From assembly GCA_018136815.1 (NCBI GenBank), contig CM030932.1, positions 6,052,407 to 6,116,406 on the forward strand: a stretch of 64,000 bases of DNA, in the 5' to 3' direction. The notes below the pieces were generated by a model. The model saw nothing but the letters and a program-made list of their open reading frames with translations. It was not told the origin of the DNA and did not search any database. The position numbers were made by a program, and so were the translations under genes. The number at the start of each line of letters is the position of its first letter. Position 1 is the first letter of the stretch. Shown piece after piece: positions 1 to 14,927 of the stretch. Origin of the DNA: Isochrysis galbana. Lineage: Eukaryota > Haptophyta > Isochrysidales > Isochrysidaceae.

Positions 1-484
1 CCCCAACTCCCTCCAACCACTCAAGGCCTCCCGACAGCTGTGACAAGTCGGCTCAGAGCCGTATCCCATAGGGAAAGCCGCAAGGCTGGGCCCCTACAAA
101 GCCGCGGTACTGACCTCGTGCGACAGCACGAGGCACAGGCCTGGCCAGACATCTCACCAACAACCCCAAGGGGGGAACAGTCAAGCTGGTGTAGAACAAG
201 CTACACCAGGGGAACGGAATGGCAGACAACCCTTGAGAGAGACCACGGAGAGGGCTCTAGGACCCAACCCACAGTCCCTCCGTCACCGTGGGCGACGACG
301 GGGGCAGCCGAGGCAAGCCCAGAGCGGTCCCACAGCCAAACTCACACACACACATACACCATGAGAGACGCAAGCCTACACCACAAGAGTGGTGGAAAGC
401 GCCACGATCCTGACGCTCCCGCGTCAGACCACGAGCAAGGGACATGGGACTCTCCCCAGGTCTCTGAGGCCCTCAAACCCCTGA
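1..484. repeat. Tail of a dispersed repeat, no gene recognised
   Basis: An open frame runs on the plus strand (about 40-606) but resembles no family. The stretch 50-130, with its block ending 'cccatagggaaagcc' followed by 'gggcccctac', matches in reverse orientation the sequence at about 28600-28690. This makes it part of a dispersed repeat rather than a host gene. It lies at the 3' side of the partial beta-hydroxylase gene and may be what truncates it. Confidence 0.4.
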
Positions 485-1036
485 CTAACCCCCACTCCGC
501 CACCGCCGGCCTTCAGATGACAGACATCCAAGACATCGAGCAAGAGATGGAGCCCCTCGATTTCGACCCAATCCACTTCTACCTTTTGTTTCGGGATCTG
601 GAATAACAATGCCCATATGACAACGAAGAGCTTCATTGGCTAATCCGCTCCATCCGCGATGTTTGTTTAGTTCAGTTCTAGGACCGAGTTTGCTAAAAAT
701 CGCAGTTCGAAGCCCTGGAATGCTTCTGATTAATTCAATTGTCTTTGGAAATGTTGTCGAGTACTCTGCGTTCCAAACTCCAAAGCCATAGAGTGGAACT
801 ACCTTCCAATCATGACCCTCTTCTTTTGTGTAAAGATATTCTTCTGGCCAATCATAAATTTTGTACTCACTGCCAAGAAACTCTCTTTCAATGAGTTCAA
901 AGTTGTTTGCGAGCATCTCAAGATGCGGAAAGACTTTGTAGGGGTTCGGGTAAAACCGCTGACGACATCCAAAGTAATGCTTCACGCAATGCTTCCCGCC
1001 TAGAAATAGCGTAGATAATATTACAATGATAAACAT
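485..1036 (-). CDS. Aspartyl/asparaginyl beta-hydroxylase-like protein, partial
   Basis: The reading frame from an ATG at 1036 starts with a hydrophobic segment (MFIIVILSTLFLGG), as in a type II membrane anchor. About 110 residues later comes a block typical of the Asp/Asn beta-hydroxylase fold: 'FSKLGPRTELNKHRG' followed by 'LRCHMGIVIPDP'. In this family the first His is an iron ligand and the Arg of the LRxHxG motif binds 2-oxoglutarate. The C-terminal part with the second iron His is missing: homology stops near 600 and the frame continues into unrelated low-complexity codons. A GT at the break (AAAAG/GTAGAAG) could be a splice donor to an exon outside the window; otherwise the gene is truncated by the repeat at 1-484. 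An upstream in-frame ATG at 1153 is possible. Confidence 0.5.
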   Translation of the reverse strand: MFIIVILSTLFLGGKHCVKHYFGCRQRFYPNPYKVFPHLEMLANNFELIEREFLGSEYKIYDWPEEYLYTKEEGHDWKVVPLYGFGVWNAEYSTTFPKTIELIRSIPGLRTAIFSKLGPRTELNKHRGWSGLANEALRCHMGIVIPDPETKGRSGLGRNRGAPSLARCLGCLSSEGRRWRSGG

Positions 1037-1512
1037 AATGATGACTTCTTTATTTTTCGAAATTAATCCGCGCGGCCGACTCCCTCGTCCCCTGACAAGC
1101 AGCGACCCGTCTGCAACAATTGGACCCATAGGTGTTTGAATATAGGGACACATTTTGGGGGGGGTAAATTGTATAAGGTGTAGAAAAAGGCAATGCAGGG
1201 GGCTAAAAAAAGGGAACCTCAAGTTGCATCCTCTCCGTGGGAGATTCTGTGTGCGTAAATTACTCATCGCACCTGCGTTAGATGCTTTCGATTTTCGTGT
1301 ATTGTGTCTTTTCTTTGGCCTCTTCAACGACGTGTGCCACCCCCACGTTGGCGGCTATTGTGAGGCGTAGCGCACGCACAAAACCAATGAAAAATTCACA
1401 CTTGACATTTGTTGGCCGGATACGGCCACCTATGGGTGCAAATAACCCCTCGGACGACATGCACACACATGCACTCGGTCCGCGGCACATGCCCCTCAAC
1501 GTGGCACCGCCA

Positions 1513-3885
1513 TCAAAATCTTCCGCCACCTCTGCCCCTGCCACCGCTTTTCTTGAATGATCCGCCTCTACCCTTTGAACCTTTGCCAGAACCACGCTGT
1601 GGGGTTAAATGCCTTCCAGGCATCGCGCGACGATCTCCGCTCCTATCAGCTCGGCTAGGAAAGGATCGAGTAGGAGCGCCCTTACGACTCTTGCGTCCAC
1701 CATTGCTGCCGCCCTTGCCGCCGCTCTTCGCTCGGCCAGTGGTTGCAGTTTTCACGCCTCCACGATGACGCTGACCGCCACCCCATCCATCGTCCTCCTC
1801 AAAGTCATCCTCGTCGCCCAGCAAGTTACTGTCTGCTCCTGATGAGACATGAAATGTCATTTCTTGCGCGCCGCCAATCCGAGTTGAGGAACGGCTCTCC
1901 TTGGGCAGATGAGCCAGTCTTGCTGCAAATGTCATACCCGCGGGCAGGGCAACCGCCCCCGAGCTTCCATTTAAGGCGTCTCCGCGAACACCAATCATCC
2001 TTGGCTCCAATTGGCCCTGCCCTTTCATGGCGGAGACGTTTCCGCTGCTGCGCCTCCGTGCTGAAGCTGATGCCCCAGCTTCGTCGCTGTAGATTCCCTC
2101 GTCTGAAGCCGAGCCAACGTCGCCAACACTATGATCTCCTTCTCCCATGTCGCTGTCTACGCTATTTTCATCCTCACTTTCGCTGGCGTTTGTAAACTCA
2201 GGTTTGATTTGCGTATTGCCACCTCGTTCATGCGGTCTTCGGGCAAGGTACTCTTCAGACGTCTTGTCAATGATAAAGTCGGTGTCAGTGAAGAGGGCCT
2301 TAAAACGACTGTCGTCAAGAAGGCTGCCACCACCACTTCCATCGAGCGCGTCCGCCGAAGCCGCCGCTGGCGTATTAGCCTCGCCCTTGCGCTTCCGTCG
2401 AGCCTCCTTGGTTGCGTCACGCTCGCGCGCGGCAATCTCTTCAGCAAGTGCTGCGTTGACTCTGGGTGGCTTGTCCTTCTTGACGGGCGCGATCCGCCCG
2501 GCGGTTTTGGCCTCGATACGTTGCTGGACGCGCTGCTTGCGCCACTGCTCATACGCAAAGGGCTGAGACAGCGAAACCGCCTTGGCGTGCAACTTCGCGT
2601 CGATGAAGAACCCATGCATGTATGGACGGAGCGCTTTCGTGCCGATGAGCGCCGAGAGGCCGAGAGAGTCAATCTCTTCGCGCGATAAAAACTTGTAGTC
2701 TTCATAGACCGCAGGTGTTTTCTCGCTCTCCATCTCCTCCGTCAAAGAGTCGACAAAGTGGCACCAACGCGGTGCTGGTCCAAGAGCAGGGATAAAATAG
2801 GCGCCCAACCGCTCTGCCTCAAGCGAGGCAAAAACCAGCCCCGAGTCCGGAAAGACGCACAGTCCATTAATGTCGGCAGGTGGCTGGATCGAAGTGAAAG
2901 TGGGCGGCTCGCCCGTCGCATCCAGCGCCTCGTTGTGCGACCAAATCTTAATTATCTTGCTGTCGGCGCTCACGCAACGGCCCGCATGGAATTTGATGTT
3001 GACGATCGGCAATCCGTATCGGTGGTCTTTAATGGCCATTGGCCGCGAGGAACGGACGTCGTAAAGCGCGACGTGGCCGGTGGATGTGCCTGCGGCCAGG
3101 GTAAGACCGCGCGGGTCGAAGCGTACCGCACTCACCGACCGGTCGGAACCGTTGATCCCAAGCACAGATAGATCTCCTGCAAAAAGCGTATCATTCTCAT
3201 CGATTGCATCAAAGGGACAACACGCGCCGAGCATCCTACGCTGTCGCGGGTCCCAGCATTGTATCGTCCCATCTCCCGTACCTACAACAACCATTCCATG
3301 ATTGGGGTCGACGCCCATCGAGTTGACCGCTGAGGCCCTTGTGTCGAACGGAGCCAGGAAAGACCCCCGCTCCAAAGACAAACGAAACACCTCAGGCCCG
3401 GCGCCTGCAAGCAGCAGCTCGGTCGTCTCGGGTTGGTAGCCCAGGCATCGTCCGTGGTGGGGAATACGTGTCGTATGGTGCTTGCCAAATTGCGTGTGGA
3501 ATTCGATTGAACGGTCCGATAAAAGGTACACTGCCTTCTTCCAGTCTGGCGAAAGTATTTGGAAGTCCACGACCTCAGAGGTGAAGTGACGCTCAAACTT
3601 GAGCGAGAGCTCTCGCAGTTCGAAGGCGCGAAGCTGTGGAGGATAGCCCCCGACTGCCATTAACGTCTCTCCATCGCGGGTCAGCTTGCATCGCGACGAC
3701 ATGGTGGGGAAGAAGAGGTCCTGGATGACCTCGACGTGCTCGTGCTCCGCATCAGCCGGCCGCAGTTTGGCCCTGGCCTTGCCAGCTCTCGATTTGCGGT
3801 TGACGACCCAGTTAGGAAGCGCCTTGCCCACACTGGAGAGATTGTACACGGGGATCGAGTTGAGCTCCGTCTTGGTCAGCTTCAT
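1513..3885 (-). CDS. NOL10: Nucleolar WD40 protein NOL10/Enp2
   Basis: Uninterrupted 790-codon gene. Enp2/NOL10 is a nucleolar WD-repeat protein of the small-subunit processome, needed for early 18S rRNA processing. The N-terminus has the family signature (VYNLSS.GKALPNWV, then VIQDLFFPT), followed by 'LSLKFERHF' and 'IEFHTQFGKH'. The WD propeller fills roughly residues 60-370, with WDPR at about 210 and VALYDVRS near 270. The diagnostic 'LGPAPRWCHFVDSLTEE' and 'YMHGFFIDAKL' blocks follow at about 365-430. The NUC153-type segment (DDSRFKALFTDTDF) is near 540. The tail is acidic, then Gly/Arg/Ser-rich (GRGGG ending), typical of nucleolar proteins. No intron is needed, in contrast to RPC2. The start is the first ATG and matches the family N-terminus. 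Confidence 0.95.
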   Translation of the reverse strand: MKLTKTELNSIPVYNLSSVGKALPNWVVNRKSRAGKARAKLRPADAEHEHVEVIQDLFFPTMSSRCKLTRDGETLMAVGGYPPQLRAFELRELSLKFERHFTSEVVDFQILSPDWKKAVYLLSDRSIEFHTQFGKHHTTRIPHHGRCLGYQPETTELLLAGAGPEVFRLSLERGSFLAPFDTRASAVNSMGVDPNHGMVVVGTGDGTIQCWDPRQRRMLGACCPFDAIDENDTLFAGDLSVLGINGSDRSVSAVRFDPRGLTLAAGTSTGHVALYDVRSSRPMAIKDHRYGLPIVNIKFHAGRCVSADSKIIKIWSHNEALDATGEPPTFTSIQPPADINGLCVFPDSGLVFASLEAERLGAYFIPALGPAPRWCHFVDSLTEEMESEKTPAVYEDYKFLSREEIDSLGLSALIGTKALRPYMHGFFIDAKLHAKAVSLSQPFAYEQWRKQRVQQRIEAKTAGRIAPVKKDKPPRVNAALAEEIAARERDATKEARRKRKGEANTPAAASADALDGSGGGSLLDDSRFKALFTDTDFIIDKTSEEYLARRPHERGGNTQIKPEFTNASESEDENSVDSDMGEGDHSVGDVGSASDEGIYSDEAGASASARRRSSGNVSAMKGQGQLEPRMIGVRGDALNGSSGAVALPAGMTFAARLAHLPKESRSSTRIGGAQEMTFHVSSGADSNLLGDEDDFEEDDGWGGGQRHRGGVKTATTGRAKSGGKGGSNGGRKSRKGAPTRSFPSRADRSGDRRAMPGRHLTPQRGSGKGSKGRGGSFKKSGGRGRGGGRF

Positions 3886-5072
3886 CGCTGTGGGCTGCAG
3901 CGAGAGAAGGACGTGCGACCCCTCGAGAGCGCACGCCCCTGCCGGCGACCGGCGACGTCGTGGGCGTGGCGTCCACAGACTTGCTATACAAGGAAATAGG
4001 AAGTACTACTAGGAAAAAGACAAAATAGGAAACAGTCTAAACCGCCAACAGTACGAGAATCCAATATCCAGTGAGATTTGAAGAAGACTACAAGTCACCA
4101 AGTCACTCACACATACTTTAGTACTATTTTTAGGGCGGTCAAACAGTTTTTTATAAGGGGTGAAAAAATGACCATCTCAGAATTGAGGAAATTTGAGGAT
4201 TTTTCACGGTAGAAAGTTCCCAATACACCCAACTAGCACATATCCGGGGTCCATTGGGACCCGGACCCCCCCTTGGGCCCCCACAACAAGTCGTAATTAA
4301 AAAAAAGACAGAAGACGCTAAAAGCGCAAAAGCTTGAAAAGATCAACTTCAATTCGAAACCGAGCGCCGAGCGCGCTGCGTGCCCGTTTTCGACGATCCA
4401 TCAGGATGGGAGACCCCGCCAGATACCAAATACACAGGTCCCACCCGCATGGTCACGCCAATCGCGTGGACCGCGCCCCGATACCTCGTCAAAATCACCC
4501 ATCCGCCGAGCCCATTGAACGTTGAGCCGTCGCCGAGGGAGGCCCGGAGAGCCCAACTTCGAACCGATGCCGGGCGCGCTGCGTGCCCGATTTCGACGAT
4601 CCATCCAGATGGGGGGCACCGCCTGTGCGCGTGCCACGCTGCGGAGGTTCCACGACCTTTAGGCGCGCTATGCCCCGGGTCTAGCAACAAGGAAGGCGCT
4701 TTCGCGCCAATCGCTCCCGCCGGCCGATTTGGACCTCCATCCACATTAGATATTAGAAAATCGCTCGTTTCATTGTGTTTTCGAGAAGTGCACGCCCCCC
4801 CTTGACTGTCCCATGAAGCCAGCATGTACCCGCAAGGTTCTTGTGAAGGTGCAGATTTATTTCTGCGAAACTTAGGAGAGATATAAAGGAAAAACTAAAA
4901 AGAACTTGAGTTTTGGAACGGAGATATTAGTTAAAAAGCCCCTGCTTGACCGCCCAACAACAAGCAATCCTCAATTCGCAATTCGCAAATGATTACCAGC
5001 TTCAGCAGCCACCCCAACCCAACAACGATAACGCAGCGCGGGAATTGAATGCAACCGTCTCCCCCGTCGAAT
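3886..5072. other. Intergenic region with a diverged tandem duplication
   Basis: No convincing gene. Around 4355-4430 and 4556-4630 the same 60-70 bp block recurs (both contain 'gcgcgctgcgtgcccg.tttcgacgatccatc'), spaced by about 200 bp. This is a partial tandem repeat and explains the overlapping open frames on both strands at 4349-4825. The rest is AT-richer spacer. Confidence 0.5.
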
Positions 5073-6053
5073 CTACTCGGTGGTGCCAAACATGCGCTTC
5101 AGCATCGCGATCTCCTCCTCACTCGGTGCTGGGGGCTTGTCGTCCATTGGCTCGTTGGCGAAGTCGCGCAAGGGGAATCCCTCCGGAAATTCGTCAGGAT
5201 CATTTAGGGAATCCTTCGGCGCATCGTCACGAGGCCTTGGCGGCTCAAGAACGGCAGTATTGCCCCGAGACCACTCGTCGCTCGAGTCATCCACGGTCGG
5301 CGGGTCGGGCTCTGGCTTCGGCTCGGGGGATTCGGCAAGCTCACGCATCCGCTTAGCAAGATCCCCGAGAACAAGTGCATCATTTTCAAGAAAGTCCTTG
5401 TCAACTACCGGGATATCTGACATGCCAGCGGGCGCGGAAGGGGAGGCTTCGTCCATGCGTGGCGCCTCGAGAAGCCCTGTCGATCCCTCACCCCTTCCAT
5501 CAGTTGAGACGGAGGGCTCGTTTGCCTCAGGGTTGTCGGAATCTTTTCCTACATTGGAGAAGGACTGCATGCGCGAACTCAGGTCCATGAGTAGCAACGC
5601 GTCATCATCAGGAGGAGCGGATGAGTCATTCCTTTGACTTGACTTAACGGCGGTCGCCGGTGTCTTGCGGTTGCTTATCATGTAGGCTGCGCACGCAATC
5701 GCGATGCCTCCCACACCAACTCCGATCTTGACCACATTGACGGGGTTCGTCTTGGCTACAACGCCTGACGAAGCAGCAAGGGCCATAGCGGACCGGCCCA
5801 GGATAAAGACAGCGGCCGCAGCGGTCGCCGACGCGACGCGCGGTGCAGCATCACGCAAGACGACGAGCATGTTCTGCTTAGTCGCAGCATTGTTCTGGCT
5901 CATCATCACTGACGAGGCGAATCGGTTTGTCGGCTTTGCATGCACGAGAGGGAGCCCCGTGACGTATGCCGGCTGGAGGAAGACATGCGCACGCGGTACC
6001 ACCGAGAGTGCAGCGGCCGAGCATAGCAGTGTCGCACCCATGAGGACGCCCAT
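5073..6053 (-). CDS. Putative plastid-targeted membrane protein, unknown function
   Basis: Single-exon frame of about 326 residues from the ATG at 6053. That start gives a clean signal peptide (MGVLMGATLLCSAAALS) followed by 'VPRAHVFLQP'. This resembles the bipartite signal plus transit presequences of red-lineage secondary plastids. Two hydrophobic stretches follow (VASATAAAAVFILGRSAMAL and VVKIGVGVGGIAIACAAYMIS), then a long acidic Pro/Ser/Asp-rich tail with two similar blocks: 'DALLLMDLSSRMQ' and 'DALVLGDLAKRM'. The repeated DALxLxDLxxRM helix suggests an internal duplication or a docking motif. No enzyme family recognised. A longer in-frame start at 6221 (MLANKM...) exists but lies in a repeated upstream block (6181-6230), so 6053 is preferred. 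Confidence 0.65.
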   Translation of the reverse strand: MGVLMGATLLCSAAALSVVPRAHVFLQPAYVTGLPLVHAKPTNRFASSVMMSQNNAATKQNMLVVLRDAAPRVASATAAAAVFILGRSAMALAASSGVVAKTNPVNVVKIGVGVGGIAIACAAYMISNRKTPATAVKSSQRNDSSAPPDDDALLLMDLSSRMQSFSNVGKDSDNPEANEPSVSTDGRGEGSTGLLEAPRMDEASPSAPAGMSDIPVVDKDFLENDALVLGDLAKRMRELAESPEPKPEPDPPTVDDSSDEWSRGNTAVLEPPRPRDDAPKDSLNDPDEFPEGFPLRDFANEPMDDKPPAPSEEEIAMLKRMFGTTE

Positions 6054-6183
6054 CCGGGTGGTAGTGGAGCGAGCCCGCTGCGGGGCTGAGGTCTCTGGGC
6101 CAGATTCCCAATTGTTTGATCTCTGCGGCACGAGGCGCACGCTACGAGAAAGCCTCGCCCGCTCGCTCTCTCGCATACCAGTA

Positions 6184-6380
6184 GAACTTATAGCGTCGTA
6201 GGGCATCTTGTTGGCAAGCATGCATCCCTAGCCACCCACATCCACCGGACGAGCCATGCGCCAACCGCGCACACCCCCATCGCGGGGGAGGGGCTCCGTT
6301 GCCGTCGAAGGGCTACGGTCCCGCAGCACTAAGGTCATACTAACACAACAATAAGACTGACGCTCCCCCATCGCCATCGC
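6184..6380 (-). promoter_or_regulatory. Upstream block shared with the FKBP and other genes
   Basis: Contains GAACTTATAGCGTC (6184-6197) and CATCTTGTTGGCAAGCAT (6204-6221), 130-170 bp upstream of the ATG at 6053. Both motifs recur at similar distance upstream of the FKBP gene (18444-18481), and the second recurs upstream of the plastid-protein gene at 26505. The following stretch to about 6375 (including 'gagccatgcgccaaccgcg' and 'ggggctccgttgccgtcgaa') is also shared with 18490-18655. A promoter/5'UTR role is inference. Confidence 0.4.
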
Positions 6381-6410
6381 CAAATTCAAATTCAAATTCT
6401 CCCAATCCTA

Positions 6411-7160
6411 GATCCTCGACCTAGATGGGAAATACGGTGAGAGGGGTTGCAAATACGGTAAATACACTCTGTATTTGGCCTTCGTCCAAATACAGCCGAA
6501 TACGGTACCAAATACAGTACCTGGGGGGGGGGGGCTCCTATTTCTCAAGCCCCCCCTAATCCCCGTCGTCAATCGACATATTATACCATATAATAAGTAT
6601 CCATATATCGCCCAAGCGCCCTCCCCCCTCCCCCCCGCCCCCCCCTTCATTCACCCTCCACTCATCATCTCATCATGATGAGAGCATGAGCATGTAGCAT
6701 GTAGATGCAGCATGTACCGCGCGATCGGCCTCGGGTTTGTGCACTTCAAGCTTTAATGGTCGTCAAGCAACGAAAAAAAAACCGTTATAATATTCTCGCC
6801 TCGCGCTCGCGCGCGGCTGTGGGGTTAACCGTCTACTGTAGGGCCGCCTTCGGCGGGGGGCCGAAGGAGAGGGGAGTCGCGGCGGCGCGCTCCATCGCAA
6901 CCAAGTATCAACTTAGTTGTGGTCGTCAAGCAACGACGCGACCGTAAGCACGGTGGCGAGCCTATCGCCTATCGGCTATCGGAGATGCTGAATGCGAATG
7001 CTGGCATCCCTACTGCAGACAGGCATGTCTGGCTAGGGATTTTCCAACCCCCGGCGGGGGTTGGACAATCAAAAAGTTGATCGCCTTCCCCTATCAGGGA
7101 AGGATTGGAGAGAGGGGTGGCTCGTGTTCCCCCCATGGAAGCACTTCGTATAAACAAACA
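6411..7160. repeat. Mosaic of short repeats: TATTTGG/CCAAATA and GC-rich block
   Basis: 6412-6540 begins with CCTAGATGGGAAATACG and then several CAAATACGGTA / GTATTTGG units, the same terminus and core as the MITE at 26646-26869. 6850-6919 is a fragment of the GC-rich repeat at 22.6 and 56.4 kb and ends in the near-palindrome CAACCAAGTATCAACTTAGTTG (6898-6919). At 7045-7075 a short hairpin (CCAACCCCCGG / CCGGGGGTTGG) is present. No gene seen from 6054 to 7574 except an unassigned 79-codon frame on the minus strand at 7334-7573, just downstream of RPC2. Confidence 0.5.
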
Positions 7161-7574
7161 TAATTGTTCAAGAATTAAGTTGCCTTATCGCTCGTACCAC
7201 AAACTAATTTATTATCTAGTACTTGATCGCGATGGAGCGCGCCGCCAAGTGCGCGAGCGGGGGCGAGCAAGCAGGACCCCAAAAGCCGGGACCGCAGCGA
7301 GAATGCCAAAAGTTAATTCGTTAATCTTCAGATTCACTCCTGAATGGCCTTGACTGTCTTAAGTGCTTGGTGATCCGTTGGCCGGTGGTCATTGCGGACG
7401 ATCACATGGGGCACTTGAATTTCTTCACAAACCACTCGCGACATCATGAGATGGAAATCAAATTGTGCACTCATGCGAGGCTCCTCGTAGGAGCTCTCGA
7501 AGAAGAGCAAGACTGACTGTTGACGTTGCGAAAGACCAGCAGCGATCTTCTTAGGCCACGAACACCTTCTCACA

Positions 7575-13373
<5,799 letters not shown>

Positions 13374-13489
13374 CACGAGGGGAGGCAGCGGGGTTCGGCC
13401 GACGGTGGGCGACGTCAACACGCACGCGCGCTCCCTCCGTCTCCCTTCCCCCCCTCTCCGCCCTCTCCCCCCATTTCTCAAATACTTTT

Positions 13490-13565
13490 ACTCTTCTCTA
13501 CTCTAGAGCTCTAAAGTACCCTAGACTACTCTACTTGTACATACTCGAGAGAATAGAGTACTACT
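13490..13565 (-). promoter_or_regulatory. AGTACTCTATTCT motif region upstream of RPC2
   Basis: About 120-190 bp upstream of the RPC2 ATG the strand read in gene direction contains AGTACTCTATTCTCTCGAG and further GTAGAGTA/CTAGAG units. The same AGTACTCTA..GTACTCTATTCT string lies 25-50 bp upstream of the FKBP ATG (18350-18380), and related TACTCTA/CTCGAG sequence precedes the gene starting at 26505. Role inferred from recurrence only. Confidence 0.3.
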
Positions 13566-13767
13566 ACATACTTCGCAGCCCGAGGCACTTCGCAGCCAGC
13601 ACGCGCCGGCGCCGATGGCTCCCATGGCTAATAGGAGGCCTGCTGCGAGGTCCATATCCACCTCGCCGGTGATGCCCAGGCGAAAGAGTGGCAGGCCGGC
13701 CTCGAAGACGTGCGCAAAGCTGTGGCACAACGCACAACGCGACAGGCGAAAGCGCGAGACGAGCCTG

Positions 13768-14926
13768 TCGAACACGCGATGACTACTGGCTCGTAGGCAG
13801 AGGGCCGTTCGATCGAGCCGGCGGCTGACGCGGCCGTATAGGATTCGTTGATTGCTGTTTGCGGGAAAATGTCAGAAAGGTCATAATAGGAATCGGGTCT
13901 GACAGTGTCTGCCATCAGACGTGGCGAGCGAAGGCGAAGGGACGGACGGAAGGCCGGAGGAGGGCGACGCGCGGCGTCGGAGAGTAGGTACGAGACTAGC
14001 TAGCGAGCTAGTGAGTGAGAAAGAGAGAGAGGGAGAGCTTCTTAGGTCCAAGGTAGGCTTGAGGGACTACACGCGTGATACCACAAAAAGTCTCTACCCC
14101 ACAGAGTCAGACAAACTAAACCAGACGGGGCGAACACTAACCACACTCGGACGGACGGTAAGGCGTCGGTACTAGGGCAATTCAGCGACGCGCAGACATG
14201 CGACAGAGGGGTCACCACAACGAGGGCAGACCTCGCTGGGGGGGGGAGCTGCGACCGAGGTATAACAGAAGACGGACGACAGTCGTGGAACTTTTGACGA
14301 CCTCAAGAGAAAGTAGGAGAAGAGGCGAGATGCCCATCGACGAGACCTTGAGACTTAAAATAACTCACAGGTTACAAGTAAAAGCCTGTCCTCGTATGGA
14401 ATACGACACTCCCCGACTAAATTCGAGTCGTCTCGACGAGTTGCATGGAAGGAGAACAGAATAACCGAGATAAAAGAAATCCAGAATTAGAACTACAAGG
14501 CAAGAGAAACCAGAGATAACCGAGAAACCCGACGTTGAAAGCGGCGTTTAAAAGAGAAGACGAGAGCACCCGTGGGCCCTTTGAGCACAAATTCGGAAGC
14601 TTGACGCGGCGACCTATTTGTACGCATCGTTCCACCCATTTCTCCCTTTTACAGGAGTTCTGCTCGGTCGGGTGTTGCGGTGGGTGCAACCGCAGACGAC
14701 ACGCGTCTCGTCTCCTGCAAACAACGGCAATCATCGAAGAAAGACGAAGAAAGAGAAACGATCTGCAACAACAACGAAAGGGAGGGAATGATTCCGAAGA
14801 CACGCGAGATGCAGTGAGCTTTGACCTTGGATGCCCCTATTATTAGTGGGGGAGAGAGGTCACATAGGGGGAGGAGGGGGAAAGGCAGCGGACGGAGCGT
14901 CGAGCGACGGCAGCGAGCGACAGAGT
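13768..14926 (-). repeat. Copy A of a 1.1-kb repeat encoding a conserved small ORF
   Basis: Homologous along its length to copy B (20041-21226, plus) and in its distal half to copy C (59943-60612, minus). All copies end at the same GTGTTCGACA. Copy A contains an ATG at 13915 that opens 'MADTVRPDSYYDLSDIFPQ...YEPVVIACST', conserved in all three copies (see findings). Upstream of that is a non-coding leader of about 1 kb with pyrimidine-rich sequence on the coding strand. It could be the 5' leader and first coding segment of a retroelement or a domesticated exon. No LTR or terminal inverted repeat recognised. Confidence 0.65.
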
Positions 14927-14927
14927 C

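Noticed and set aside
7334-7573. 79-codon minus frame just downstream of RPC2
   Set aside because: No family, no start context, probably 3'UTR of RPC2.
13521-13775. Minus frame with 'CALCHSFAHVFEAGLPLFRLGITGEVDMDLAAG' style sequence, read in pieces
   Set aside because: It looks gene-like but has no start of its own or recognised family, and it is cut by repeat copy A; possibly a gene remnant, not annotated.
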